Positions 1-10,290 of a stretch of 64,000 nucleotides of DNA are shown here, piece after piece. The translations under genes and the position numbers were made by a program. Each line of letters starts with the position of its first letter. Positions within the stretch are counted from its first letter, which is position 1. Under the pieces are notes generated by a model, which was not told the DNA's origin, did no database searches, and was given only the letters and a program-made list of their open reading frames with translations. The stretch comes from Citrus sinensis (taxonomy: Eukaryota > Streptophyta > Magnoliopsida > Sapindales > Rutaceae): positions 3,873,501 to 3,937,500 of the forward strand of contig NC_068558.1 in NCBI RefSeq assembly GCF_022201045.2. Direction: 5' to 3'.

Positions 1-512
1 TTTTGTCATTCCTATGTGGCAGTGTTTGTTTTTTTTTGTTTTTTCATAACAAACTAGAATGATCGGCTCCTACTTGCTCTCTACTTATATTTTCAATGTA
101 ACAAAGGCATTGCTTGAACCCATTCCGTAGTTAAAAATTTCGAATGAAATTTTGGAGATCATTTTTGTTAATAATAGAGACTTGTAGGTTAAGATTTGTA
201 GAAGAGAATCAAGTGATTATACTGAAAAGTATGTGTGTTCAAATCGGCCTACACATGCCCAAAATATTAGTAGAACTAAAATTGTGTGCATCATTTTAAT
301 TTGATAATTATTAGTAATAAAATTATTATATTTTTATTATATAAAAACTAGATTACATTCCAAGCCACAAGCAAACGAAAAATTAAAACAAAGCTAATTT
401 ATGCTTTAAAAAGGAAAAAAAAGGGTAATTAAATTAATATAAATTGGCAAAAGACTATATTATTTGCGTTCTGATGTCACATTGACGCTTAGTTAAATTC
501 GGAACAGATTAC

Positions 513-828
513 AGCCACTCGCCCTTTGGCCGAGTGGTCAGGGCTACTGCCCTCTAAGTTGGAGGGCAGTAGTTCAAACCCCCACAAATGTATTGTGAGG
601 GTATTTTCTTTCTCAATTAAATTTGAGTAAAGACAGTTTTCTTCCTTACCCAAGTGTGAGGAGTAGATATCTCTCGAATATTTGTGAGGGTTAAAATTTA
701 GGCAGAGCTCCATTAGCATTGATGTAAGTTGATCCCAGTAATAGTCTGATTTGTAAATATCAATTATAGTCTCATGTAATATGAGTTGTAGTTTGAGTAA
801 TAATCTCATGTAATCAAAAAAAAAAAAA
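513..828 (+). mobile_element. tRNA-derived SINE, full-length with target-site duplication
   Basis: A tRNA-like head holds an A-box-like motif (GGCCGAGTGGTC, about 529-540) and a B-box-like motif (GTTCAAACCCC, 572-582). An unrelated body follows, ending in a 12-13-base A tract. The element is flanked by a perfect 14-bp direct repeat (TCGGAACAGATTAC at 499-512 and 829-842), which is the mark of target-primed insertion. The body shares wording with the SINE at 30621-31092, so the two are probably related families. It encodes no protein. The intact duplication suggests a fairly young insertion. Confidence 0.88.
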
Positions 829-892
829 TCGGAACAGATTACGACATGTCATTTGGAAACGGTAGCACTGATGTATAAAGTTTCGAACTAAT

Positions 893-1016
893 AAAAACGC
901 GTTTTTCCTTTTTGGGGACAAAAACGCGACTATTTATTTATAATTTTCAATGACAAAAACGCGTTTACTTAAAAACGCGCGTTTCCGTTAGATCTCCGAA
1001 AAACGCGGTTGCGCAT
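893..1016. promoter_or_regulatory. Cluster of CGCG boxes (possible CAMTA-binding region)
   Basis: Within about 120 bp the core AAACGCG occurs five times, each preceded by an A run, followed by T, A, T, C and G respectively. This is a strong local excess of CpG in otherwise very AT-rich DNA. CGCG boxes of the form (A/C)CGCG(G/T/C) are the known binding sites of calmodulin-binding CAMTA factors. About 65 bp downstream is leader-like sequence with a telo-box-like AACCCTAA (1078-1085). Whether a transcript starts here is inference. Confidence 0.45.
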
Positions 1017-2514
1017 TTTTAGCTCTTTCAAAATCAAAACCCCAATTTACAATTTCTTTTTCATTCTCTCAAGCCCGAACCCTAAGAGGAACAAATGTCT
1101 CCATTTGTTAATTATCGTTGCTATATCTGCTAATCGCTAATGAATTGGAGTATGATTCTTTGCTTTTCTTTTTTAATTTCATAATATATTTTTACATTCT
1201 TGTATCGTTCTGCCTTCGTTTTCCGTTGTGGAAAATGTCAAAAGAAAAGCAAATATTTGGTACTTTTCTTGTTCTGGAGACTGAAGTTTCTTTTTTAATC
1301 AATATATTTTTTTAATTTTAAAGCTGCTTACCTGTTGATTTTTTCTTTTTCTTTTTTTCTTTTGGTTGAATTTTCGATGTTGGGTTTGTTACTAAGCGAA
1401 TATTTGCAAAAATAGGAAAGATTTGGTATTTATTCCATATTTATGCCATTTTTTGGGAATTGGGGAAGATTTACATTTTCGTCTATGAAATCTTGATGAA
1501 AAGAACAAGCTTGCTGGCCTTATGGCAAGCGTAATATTCGTTAAATGAGACACTGATTTTTATATGCATATCTATTGATAAGAATTGTTTAAAGGGAATT
1601 AGTTACTGTTCTTACCATGTATCAATGGGTTTCTTGAAAGGTTGTTCTAATGTTGCCAAGTAATGTCTGTTCCACTTGGACATTGTTCAGTTTCATAAAG
1701 TATTTGCCCTCTGCTTGGCTTTTTTGGAAAAAAATGTTTGTGATTGTTTGCTAATAGGCAGTTTCTCACTCATTATGTGAAAATGGGGTGTGAAGCTATT
1801 ACGGTAGTTGCAGTATCTGAAGTTTACAGATTTATAGCATTGTAATGTAATGGAATTTCCTTTTTCAATTCTGTTTTCAACATTTTGAGTTGGGAATGCT
1901 CATCATTTTCGGCATTCAGTTCATGCTTCTTCTATTTGGCTAAGTATCTTGATGGTGATTGTTTTGTTCGTTGGATTCCATGGTTTTTGGAATTTGACAA
2001 AAGGTGTTGGGAAAGTAATTTTGCCTATTGGTGAAATGTAGTTGTTTGAGACAGGATATTGTGTTAACTAAACAATCACCTCAAGTGCTTATTCTAACCT
2101 TTTTGGGCATATTTCTGTAATTAGTGGAAAGTTCTAGTGCTTACTTGTTGGTTTGAGCCCATCTTCATGAGGAACAATGGGCCAACTCCAATAAAATTTT
2201 GTTTTTGTTGTTCGAAAGAGGTTTTATTGAACCTGTCATTGGTTGGTTGGTAAATTGCTTCACCTCTTGTTGTGAACTCTGTGCCTAAGACAACCCTAGA
2301 TTATAATGATAAAGTAATTTTTCCTAATGGTGAAGTGCAGTCGGAGGCAGGACATTCTGTTGACAGAATGACAGTATATATACATTTAATTCTATTATGG
2401 AGGATTGTTCTCTCATGAGCTTATTTTTAAATTCTTTGGGCATGCCTTCTTTAACCAGTGATAGTTGCTTCTTGGTTCTCTTATTTTTAGTTTCCTACTT
2501 TTAATTGTTTTAAA

Positions 2515-3640
2515 CCCATTTAGGCTTTTCAATATCTCTCCTCTATTCATAATGGGAAACTGGCAATGTTGAGGAGCTATTATTTTCAATTTTCTATGTT
2601 TTTTTTTTAAAATCCATTTAGGTTTTCAAATTAATCTCCTCTATTCTTAATAGGAAAACTGGCAATGATACAGAGCTGTTATTTTCAATTTTCTAAGTTA
2701 TATTTTGAAAAAAAATCAATTTAGGCTTTTCAAATTAATCTCCTCTATGCTTAATGGGGAAAATAGTAATGATGAGGAGCTATTATGTTCAATTTCTTCT
2801 TTTTATTTTTTAAAAAATTCATTTAGGCTTTTCAAATTTATCTCTTGTATTCCTAATGGGAAAATTGGCAATGATAAGGAACGATTATTTTTAATTTTCT
2901 AAGTTTATTTTTCAAAAATCCATTTAGGCTTTTCAAATCAATTTCCTCTATTCTTAATGGGAAAACTGGCAATGATGAGGAGCTATTATTTTTAATTTCT
3001 ACATTTATTTTTGCAAAAATCCATTTAGGCTTTTCAAATTTTATCTCCTCTATTCTTAATGGGAAAACTGGCAATGATGAGGAGCTATTATATTTAATTT
3101 CTATGTTTATTTTTGCAAAAATCCATTTAGGCTTTTCAAACTAGTCTCCTCCATTCTTAGTGGGCAAACTAGCACTGATGAGGGGCTACTATTTTCAGTT
3201 TTCTACGTTTATTTTTTCAAAAATCCATTTAAGTTTTTCTCAAAGTAATCTCCTCTATTCTTATTGGGAAAACTGGCAATGATGAGGAGCTATTATTTTT
3301 AATTTCTATGTTTATTTTTGGAAAATTCCATTTAGGTTTTCAAATTAATCTCCTTTATTCTTAATGGGCAATCTAGCAATGATGAGGAGCTATTATTTTC
3401 AATTTTCTATGTTTATTTTTTCAAAAATCTATTTAGGCTTTTCAAATTAATCTTCTCTATTCTTAATGGGAAAACTGGCAATGATGAGAAGTTGTTATGG
3501 TTTATTTTTTAAAAATCTATTATTTTCAATTTTCTATGTTTTTTTTCAAAAATCTATTTAGGCTTTTCAAATTAATCTTCTCTATTCTTAATGGGAAATT
3601 GGCAATGATGAGAAGTTGTTATTGTGAATTTCCATTAACC
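2515..3640 (+). repeat. Minisatellite array A, about 100-bp unit, about 11 copies
   Basis: The unit begins near 'CCATTTAGGCTTTTCAAA' and runs through 'CTCCTCTATTCTTAATGGG' and 'GGCAATGATGAGGAGCTATT'. Starts lie near 2519, 2614, 2716, 2818, 2918, 3020, 3121, 3222, 3327, 3427 and 3550, so spacing is 95-105 bp except for the last. Copies differ by scattered substitutions and small indels, which indicates an old array. Confidence 0.85.
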
Positions 3641-4971
3641 ATTCAGATAGTTGTTGCAATGGTTCGTTGGCATGCTTTTTGGCAACAATGGGATTATTGA
3701 CTTTGCTGGGTTTCGAATCCATTTAACTCTCAGAATCATCTGGTTGTTCAATTTGAATATTAGAGCCCATAGATTTGTCCATGAGGCTTTTAATCTCAAA
3801 ACAGTTAATTCTCATTATTACTTTTATTGCTTCGCATGAAGTTCCGAAAAAATGTGGTTGCCTAAGAGAGGGACAGTGTCTTTGTCTGTTTTTGGTCATC
3901 GCTCTTGTATGAGCTTACTGTTAACAAATTGGATATGATTCTTTGCTTTTCTTGTTTTAATTTGATATGCTTTTATATTTTTTTATTGTTCTGCCTCAGG
4001 CTTCCTTTGTTGAAAAGAATCAAAAGAAAAAAAAAAGTTGTTTCGTTTTGATTTCTTTTGAAATCATGTATCTTTACCCTCGACTTGATTTTGAGGCAAG
4101 AAAAATCAATTCAGAGTTTGATCACTTTGTTGATTAATTAATGTGGCTTCCGCTTTTGTTGCCTAGATATTATCTTATTTGCTACATAGATGTTGGAAAT
4201 GGGGAATAGTTGCATTTAATTTTATCCTCTGCTTACTTGTGCCGAATGTTATTTGCCTTGTTCTTAAATTGAATTTTTATTTGGTTCCACAAACAGTTTT
4301 AAATTCAAACTTAGATTTTCGTAAATCTGTTTGTTTTGTGAAACGTTCTATTTTTTGTATAATCTCATCTCTTTTATGGGAAATTGACGACTTTGTGTTT
4401 TTTTTTTTTTCTAACAGAAATTTTCTTTTCTTTTCTTTTAAGTAAGCATACTCCTTTAATTTTTTTTTTTAATTTGCTATGTTGGTTTATCGGCAGTAGA
4501 AAATATTTTGTACAAGTTTGCTAGCCTGTAAGTCTTCTTTTCTGAGAATGTAGGAATAGTATAGAATCTGTTATTGTTCCCTAGATGAAACAAACAGGTC
4601 TGCTGGCCTTGTTTTAAACATAATGTCTTTCCATAGCCATTATTTTGGTTGTTTGTCTTTTCTTCTGAGAATGTGGGTGTATAATAGAATCTGTTACTTT
4701 TGGCTTAAATGAAATCCTGAGTTTTATATGCCCATATCTATTGATAAGAAAGGTTTCAAGGGAATTAGTTATTGTTCTCATATACCCTTATTGAAAAGGA
4801 CAGGTTTGATGCTTCTTATATACCCTTGTTGAAAAGAAGAAGTTTGCTGACCGTTACTGAAAAGAGTAAGTTTGCTGGTGTTGTTGCAAACACAATATCT
4901 GTCCCTCGTGTGGTACTTTTGTAATTTGCTGGGTTTATTTTCAAAGAAAATACTCTTGAGGTAAGAAAGAT

Positions 4972-5389
4972 TTGAATTTTCTACTTTTAATTTGTTTTAG
5001 ATCCATTTAGTTTTTTCAAATTAGTATCCTCTAAATTCTTAATGAGAAACGTCAAGACTCAAGAATAAGGAGCTGTTGTTTTGATTTTCCTACATTTATT
5101 TGTTTTAAATCCATTTAAGATTTTCAAATCAGTCTCCTCTATTTTTAATGGGAAACCGGCAATGATGAGGAGCAATTATTTTGAATTTTCTACTTTTAAT
5201 TTGTTTTAGATCCATTTAGGCTTTTCAAATTAGTATCCTCTAAATTCTTAATGAGAAACGTCAAGACTCAAGAATAAGGAGCTGTTGTTTTGATTTTCCT
5301 ACATTTATTTGTTTTAAATCCATTTAAGATTTTCAAATCAGTCTCCTCTATTTTTAATGGGAAACCGGCAATGATGAGGAGCAATTATT
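4972..5389 (+). repeat. 209-bp tandem duplication inside minisatellite array B
   Basis: The segment starting 'TTGAATTTTCTACTTTTAAT' at 4972 is repeated almost without change from 5181, and the motif reappears at 5390, giving a 209-bp period. Each 209-bp copy holds two of the roughly 100-bp minisatellite units. The near identity shows a much more recent event than the divergence between the 100-bp units. Confidence 0.9.
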
Positions 5390-5965
5390 TTGAATTTTCT
5401 ACTTTAATTTGTTTTAAATCCATTTAGGCTTTTCAAATTAATCTCCTCTATTCTTAATGGAATCTGAGAACCATCTGGTGTTGTTTTCTCAAATTATCTA
5501 CTTTGATTGGTTTTAAATCCATTTTAAGCTTTTTAAATTAATATCCTCTATTGTTAATAGGAAATTATCAATGTTGTGGAGCAGTTATTTTTATTTTTTA
5601 ATTTTATTTGTTTTAAATCCATTTAGGCTTTTCAAATGCTCACCTCTATTTTTAATGGGAAACCGGCAATGAGGACGAGCTATTTTTATTTTTTAAAAAT
5701 CCATCTAGGCCTTGCCAATTTTCCCCTCTATTCATAACGGGAAACTAGCAATGATAAGGAGCTGGTACTTTGAATTTTTTACTTTTATTTGTCCTAAATC
5801 TGTTTAGGCTCCTCTATTCTTATTGGAAAACAGGCAAAGATGAGGAGCTGTTTTTTTGAAATTCCACTCGTTTTTTTTTTAATAAATCCGTATTGGCTTT
5901 TCAAGTTAATCTCTTCTATTCTTAATGTGAAAACCGGCAATGATGAGGAGCTGTTATTATTTGTT
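4990..5965 (+). repeat. Minisatellite array B, about 100-bp unit, about 10 copies
   Basis: The same unit as array A recurs near 4999, 5107, 5209, 5317, 5416, 5516 and 5617, and in more diverged form near 5699, 5800 and 5888. It belongs to the second higher-order block. A single further unit lies near 8208 in the third block. Confidence 0.8.
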
Positions 5966-7030
5966 GCATTATTTTGAATTTTTTTTAAAAAAAATTCATA
6001 ATTCTATACCTTTGGGTTGATTTCAGGCAAGAAAAATCACTTCAGATTTTGAACACTTTCTTGATCGATTTATGTAGTTTCAGCTTATGTTGCATAGGCA
6101 GTGTAATCATTGTTGCATAGATGTTGGAAATGGGGAATAGTTGCATTGAATTTCACCCTGGCAACTTTGAGGATTTTTTTTCTTAAAAGTAATTTTCTTT
6201 ATTTTAAATCACCTCTTCGGTTTTTTTTTTTCCTTAAAGCACCTCTTCGGTTTTTTTTTTCTTTTTTGGTGGAATTTGCAATGCTGGGTTTGTATAAAGA
6301 GAACTTGTTAGAAATAGAAAGGATTTTGTATTTATCCCATTTTTATGCGGTTTCTGGAAAATAGGAAAGAGTGTACATTTTCTATTTTATACAATTTTGT
6401 TTTTATAAACCTTTGATGAAAAGAACAAATTTGCTGGCCAGTTTACGATGTCCTGTTTTCTGAAAACATTGATAAGAAATGTTTCAAGGGAATTGGTTTC
6501 GTTCATAAAGTATTTGCCTTCGGTTTTGCTTTTTGAAAAATGTTTATGATTATTTTGTTAATATGAAGCTAGTAGTTACAATATGTGAAGTGCACAGGAT
6601 TATGGCACTGTAGTATGATGCAATTTCCTTTCACTTCTGTTTTCAACTTTTTTGAAATGGGAGTGCTTATCAGTATTGGTAATCTGTTCATGCTTCTGTT
6701 TGGCCTAATCACCTTGGTGGTGATTGTTGTTATTCTGTCCATGCTTTTTCTGTTTGGCCTAATTAGCTTGGTTGTAATTGTTGTTGTTTCTTGGATTCAA
6801 TGGCTTTTGGAATTTGACATAAAGTACTGGGACAGTAATTTGCCTATTGGTGAAATTTAGTTGAGAACAGGTTATTGTATTATCTTAATATATACATGCT
6901 AATTATATTATGATGGATAATCGTCTCAAGTGCTTATGTTCAACTTTTTCGGGCATGTTTCTGTAACTAGTGAAAATAACTAGCGCTTACTTGTTAGTTT
7001 GAACTTGTCTTGATGAGGAACTATGGGTCT

Positions 7031-7226
7031 CCTCTGATAAAATTTTGTTTTTGTTGTACAAATGAGGCTTCATTGGTTGTTAGTAAATTTCGTCACCTCC
7101 TTCTATGAACTCTGTGCCTAAAACGATTCCTCTGATAAAATTTTGTTTTTGTTATACAAATGAGGCTTCATTGGTTGTTAGTAAATTTCGTCAACTCCTG
7201 CTATGAACTCTGTGCCTAAAACGACT
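7031..7226 (+). repeat. 98-bp tandem duplication
   Basis: 'CCTCTGATAAAATTTTG' starts at 7031 and again at 7129. The two 98-bp copies are nearly identical through 'GAACTCTGTGCCTAAAACGA'. A diverged single copy of the same module lies near 2188-2300. Confidence 0.88.
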
Positions 7227-8330
7227 CTAGTTGATAATGATAGTGACCTTTCTGCCTGATTGCTGTGCCATTTAAGTTGCTAAAATAACATTGATTTCTG
7301 GGTGATGAATAGATAATGGGGGGAGTTTGCAGTTTCAATTTTGTAACTTTTGGGCTCCTTCATCAGAAGAACAAGTTTGCTGTCCTTGTTGAGAACATAA
7401 TCTGTGTTCCTCGCCACTATTTTTGTAGTTTATGAAGTTTTTTGTTTCCTGAGAATGTTGGAAAATAATAGAATCTGTTACTTTTCATTTAAAAAACTTC
7501 TGAATTTCATATGCATATCTATTGATAATAAAAGTTTCAACCAAGGGAATTGGTTATTGTTATTACATACGCTTGGCTTTCTCAAAAGGTTTCTTTACCT
7601 GGAGAGTGTGTTGTTCATAAGCTTGCGGTTTGCGTGTTTGAAAACTCTTTGTGATTGGTTGCTAACAAGCAATTGCGTAGCTCAGTATGTGAAAATATGT
7701 TTGCGTCGGCCAGATAGGAGGCTAGAAATTGCAATGCAATCTGTGAAGTTGGACTAGTGGATTTGGATCTATTTGACTTGTTAAAGAACATTACGTAACC
7801 GATCTTCGTTGGTCAGAAGTTGATCTTCAAATAGTGTTCTCATTTGATTTATATACAATATTGACATTCTTGTTCAATTTATGTACGTATTGTTCCTTGG
7901 AATTATTGTTTTTTGGAATTTGACATTGTACTACCAAGTAATTTTGCCTAATGGTGAAATTTATTTAAAGGCACATTATATGGAAATTTGAATTCTCTAT
8001 TATGGTGGATAGTCTTCTCGAGTGCTCATTTGTAACTTCTTCGCGCATGTCTTCTGTAACTAGTGAAAACTGCTCTTGCTTGCTTGTTGGTTTGAGCTCT
8101 TGTTGATGATGAACGATGGGTTTACTGTGATAAATTTTTGTTTTGAATGTGAAAACTGGCAATGATGAGGAGCTGTTATTTTGAATTTTCTACTCTTATT
8201 TGCTTTAAATCCATTTAGGCTTTTCAATTAATCCCCTTTTATGGGAAAACTGGCATTGATGAGGAGTTGTTACGGTATTTTGCATTTCCATCGCCATTGG
8301 GATAATTTTTTGCAATGGTTCCTTGGCATG

Positions 8331-8818
8331 CTTTTCATCTATAATCGGTTTGTTGAGATCATTTCAAATCCATTTTAACTCTCGGAATCATCCTCCAACT
8401 CTGGTTGTTCAATTTGAGATATTAGAGCCCATAGATTTGTATTAGAGCGCAAAACAGTTAAATTGTCATTATTCCTCATTGTTTCACAGTAAGTTCTGCT
8501 TGTTAGGTCACTGGCTTCAAACTATCTGTTATTTGGATTATGTGCTTTCTTCTATTTCTCTGCTCATTGAGTTAATTTCATTTCTTTTCATCTATAATCG
8601 GTTTGTTGAGATCATTTCAAATCCATTTTAACTCTCGGAATCATCCTCCAACTCTGGTTGTTCAATTTGAGATATTAGAGCGCAAAACAGTTAAATTGTC
8701 ATTATTCCTCATTGTTTCACAGTAAGTTCTGCTTGTTAGGTCACTGGCTTCAAACTATCTGTTATTTGGATTATGTGCTTTCTTCTATTTCTCTGCTCAT
8801 TGAGTTAATGATTGTGCT
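8331..8818 (+). repeat. Approximately 250-bp direct duplication with a 20-bp indel
   Basis: 'CTTTTCATCTATAATCGG' begins copy 1 at 8331 and copy 2 at 8585. Copies run to 'CTGCTCATTGAGTTAAT' near 8575 and 8808. They are nearly identical except that copy 1 carries about 20 extra bases between two 'ATTAGAG' words near 8424-8450, which look lost by slippage from copy 2. Confidence 0.9.
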
Positions 8819-9132
8819 GAGCTAGCTAATTTCATTTCTATTCTTTTAAGATGCAGAACTTGGTCTTTGAGACTTTGTTTTGAAAGTCCCCTTTTTAGAA
8901 AAAATGAAACTTATATTGTTTTGGATTTTCTGCGATCATCATCTTCAGTATTTTGGTTAATGCTTTGGTTTGGTAGCTAGGGAGACTTGATTGCAATCCT
9001 GGCATATATGGTCTCTCCTGGTTGTAGCGAAAGCAGTTTTATTTTTAACTTCCTTGGCATGTTTTCGGCAACTATTTGAATTATCTGGATAGCTGATGCT
9101 GCTAATTTGGTGCTGGTTTCACCTTTTTTAAT

Positions 9133-9808
9133 CACCTCCACTACATTCTCTTATTAATTATTACTTCCCTTGTTTATAGCCCTTTAATGTTTTCTCTTCT
9201 TGTTTACTGCTTTTGATTATTAAAACTTCTTGGATTCCATCTTTACTTATTTCCAGTATGCTTTTAGTCAGAGCTGAGGTTTTCTCTCTGTATGACTTCG
9301 ACGGTCCACTAAAAATCTCTTAAAAACCCCTTTGATTCTTCATCAATAAGTTTTTGGTTATATAGATTTTCTTTGTTATGAAAGACTTTATGGGCAACTG
9401 ATTATAATTGATGAGTGCCCTTGGTTTGGGTCTGTTTGAGATTATTTTTTAGGATTTAAAAGTGATTTTAAAAAATTGAAAGTTTTTTATTATTTCTTTT
9501 ATTCATCGCTTCCACTACATTCTCTTATTTAAACTTCTTGGGTTCCGTCTTTATTTATTTCCAGTATGCTTTCAGTCTGGGGTGAGGTTTTCTCTCTGTA
9601 AGACTTGGCCTATGGACAGTCCACTAAAAATCTGTTAAAAACCTCTTTGATTCTTGTAAGCTTCTAGTTATATAGATTTTCTTTATTACGAAAGGCTTTA
9701 TGGACTCTCAATTGATTATAATTGATGGGTGCCCTCAGTTGAGTTAGGGGTCTATGTGAGATTGTTTTTTAGAGGCTCAATGTGATTTTGAAAAAGTTAA
9801 AAATTAAA
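9133..9808 (+). repeat. Approximately 300-340-bp diverged tandem duplication
   Basis: Copy 1 (about 9133-9475) and copy 2 (about 9506-9808) share long blocks, including 'CCACTACATTCTCTTATT', 'GAGGTTTTCTCTCTGTA', 'GTCCACTAAAAATCT' and 'GATTATAATTGATG'. Copy 1 has about 64 extra bases near 9155-9220. Both copies end in the left end of the MITE-like element annotated at 9747-10290, so the duplication came after that insertion. Confidence 0.8.
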
Positions 9809-10290
9809 TGTTTGGTATAACTTATTTAAATAATATTTTTATTAGTAAAGCCTTTATAACTAGATTTTTTACTCACAAAATTTTTATTTTCTATGTGAAT
9901 GCTCAATGTCCTAGTCCTACTTGTGTGGAACGATCTCAAAACAGTGACTTTTTTTAGGGGACGGGTAAATTTGTTCCACTTACGGTGAAACCCCTCTTCT
10001 GTTTAGTTGTCAATTACAATTTTTATGAGTAAGGTTTTTAAAGTTATGTTATAAAAAAAATAAGATTATCAAATAAGCAGATAACATTTTAGATATTTTA
10101 ACATTTAAAAAAATCAATATTTATTTTTAAAAACTTAAAATTTGAGTTTTTATTAGTAAAAATAAAATAATTTATTTAATTTTTAAAAATTTTATTAAAA
10201 AATAATTGAACAGCAACAAAATTTTTGATAAATCTTATGTAATTAAATAAATATTTATGATTATTATATAAGTCATACCAAACGGGTATT
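9747..10290. mobile_element. MITE-like non-autonomous DNA element, probably hAT-like
   Basis: The left end 'GGGTCTATGTGAGATTG' and right end 'CATACCAAACGGGTATT' resemble the ends of a widespread plant MITE type whose interior reads 'GTTTGGTATAACTTATTT'. The interior is AT-rich and non-coding. I cannot define a clean target duplication, and the interior may hold a secondary insertion near 9900-10010. Family assignment is from memory of such ends. Confidence 0.4.

Larger units (their letters stand above)
1118..8480 (+). repeat. Nested higher-order repeat array, T-rich, non-coding
   Basis: No open frame exceeds about 117 codons and none resembles a protein. The strand is T-rich throughout, like a long plant intron or non-coding transcript. 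Recognisable modules recur in a similar order: a 'TATGATTCTTTGCTTTTCTT' module near 1149 and 3936; a 'TTGCTGGCC' to 'ATCTATTGATAAGAA' module near 1510, 4600, 6430 and 7377; a 'TTTTGGAATTTGACA' module near 1985, 6805 and 7915; a 'GATGTTGGAAATGGGGAATA' module at 4189 and 6120; a 'GCAATGGTTC.TTGGCATGCT' module at 3656 and 8312. Minisatellite arrays of about 100 bp sit inside it. It looks like repeated segmental tandem duplication of a multi-kilobase unit. Confidence 0.75.

Noticed and set aside
513-600. tRNA gene
   Set aside because: The head has A- and B-box-like motifs but no complete cloverleaf. It is fused to a 3' body with an A tail and lies within a 14-bp target duplication, so it is a SINE.
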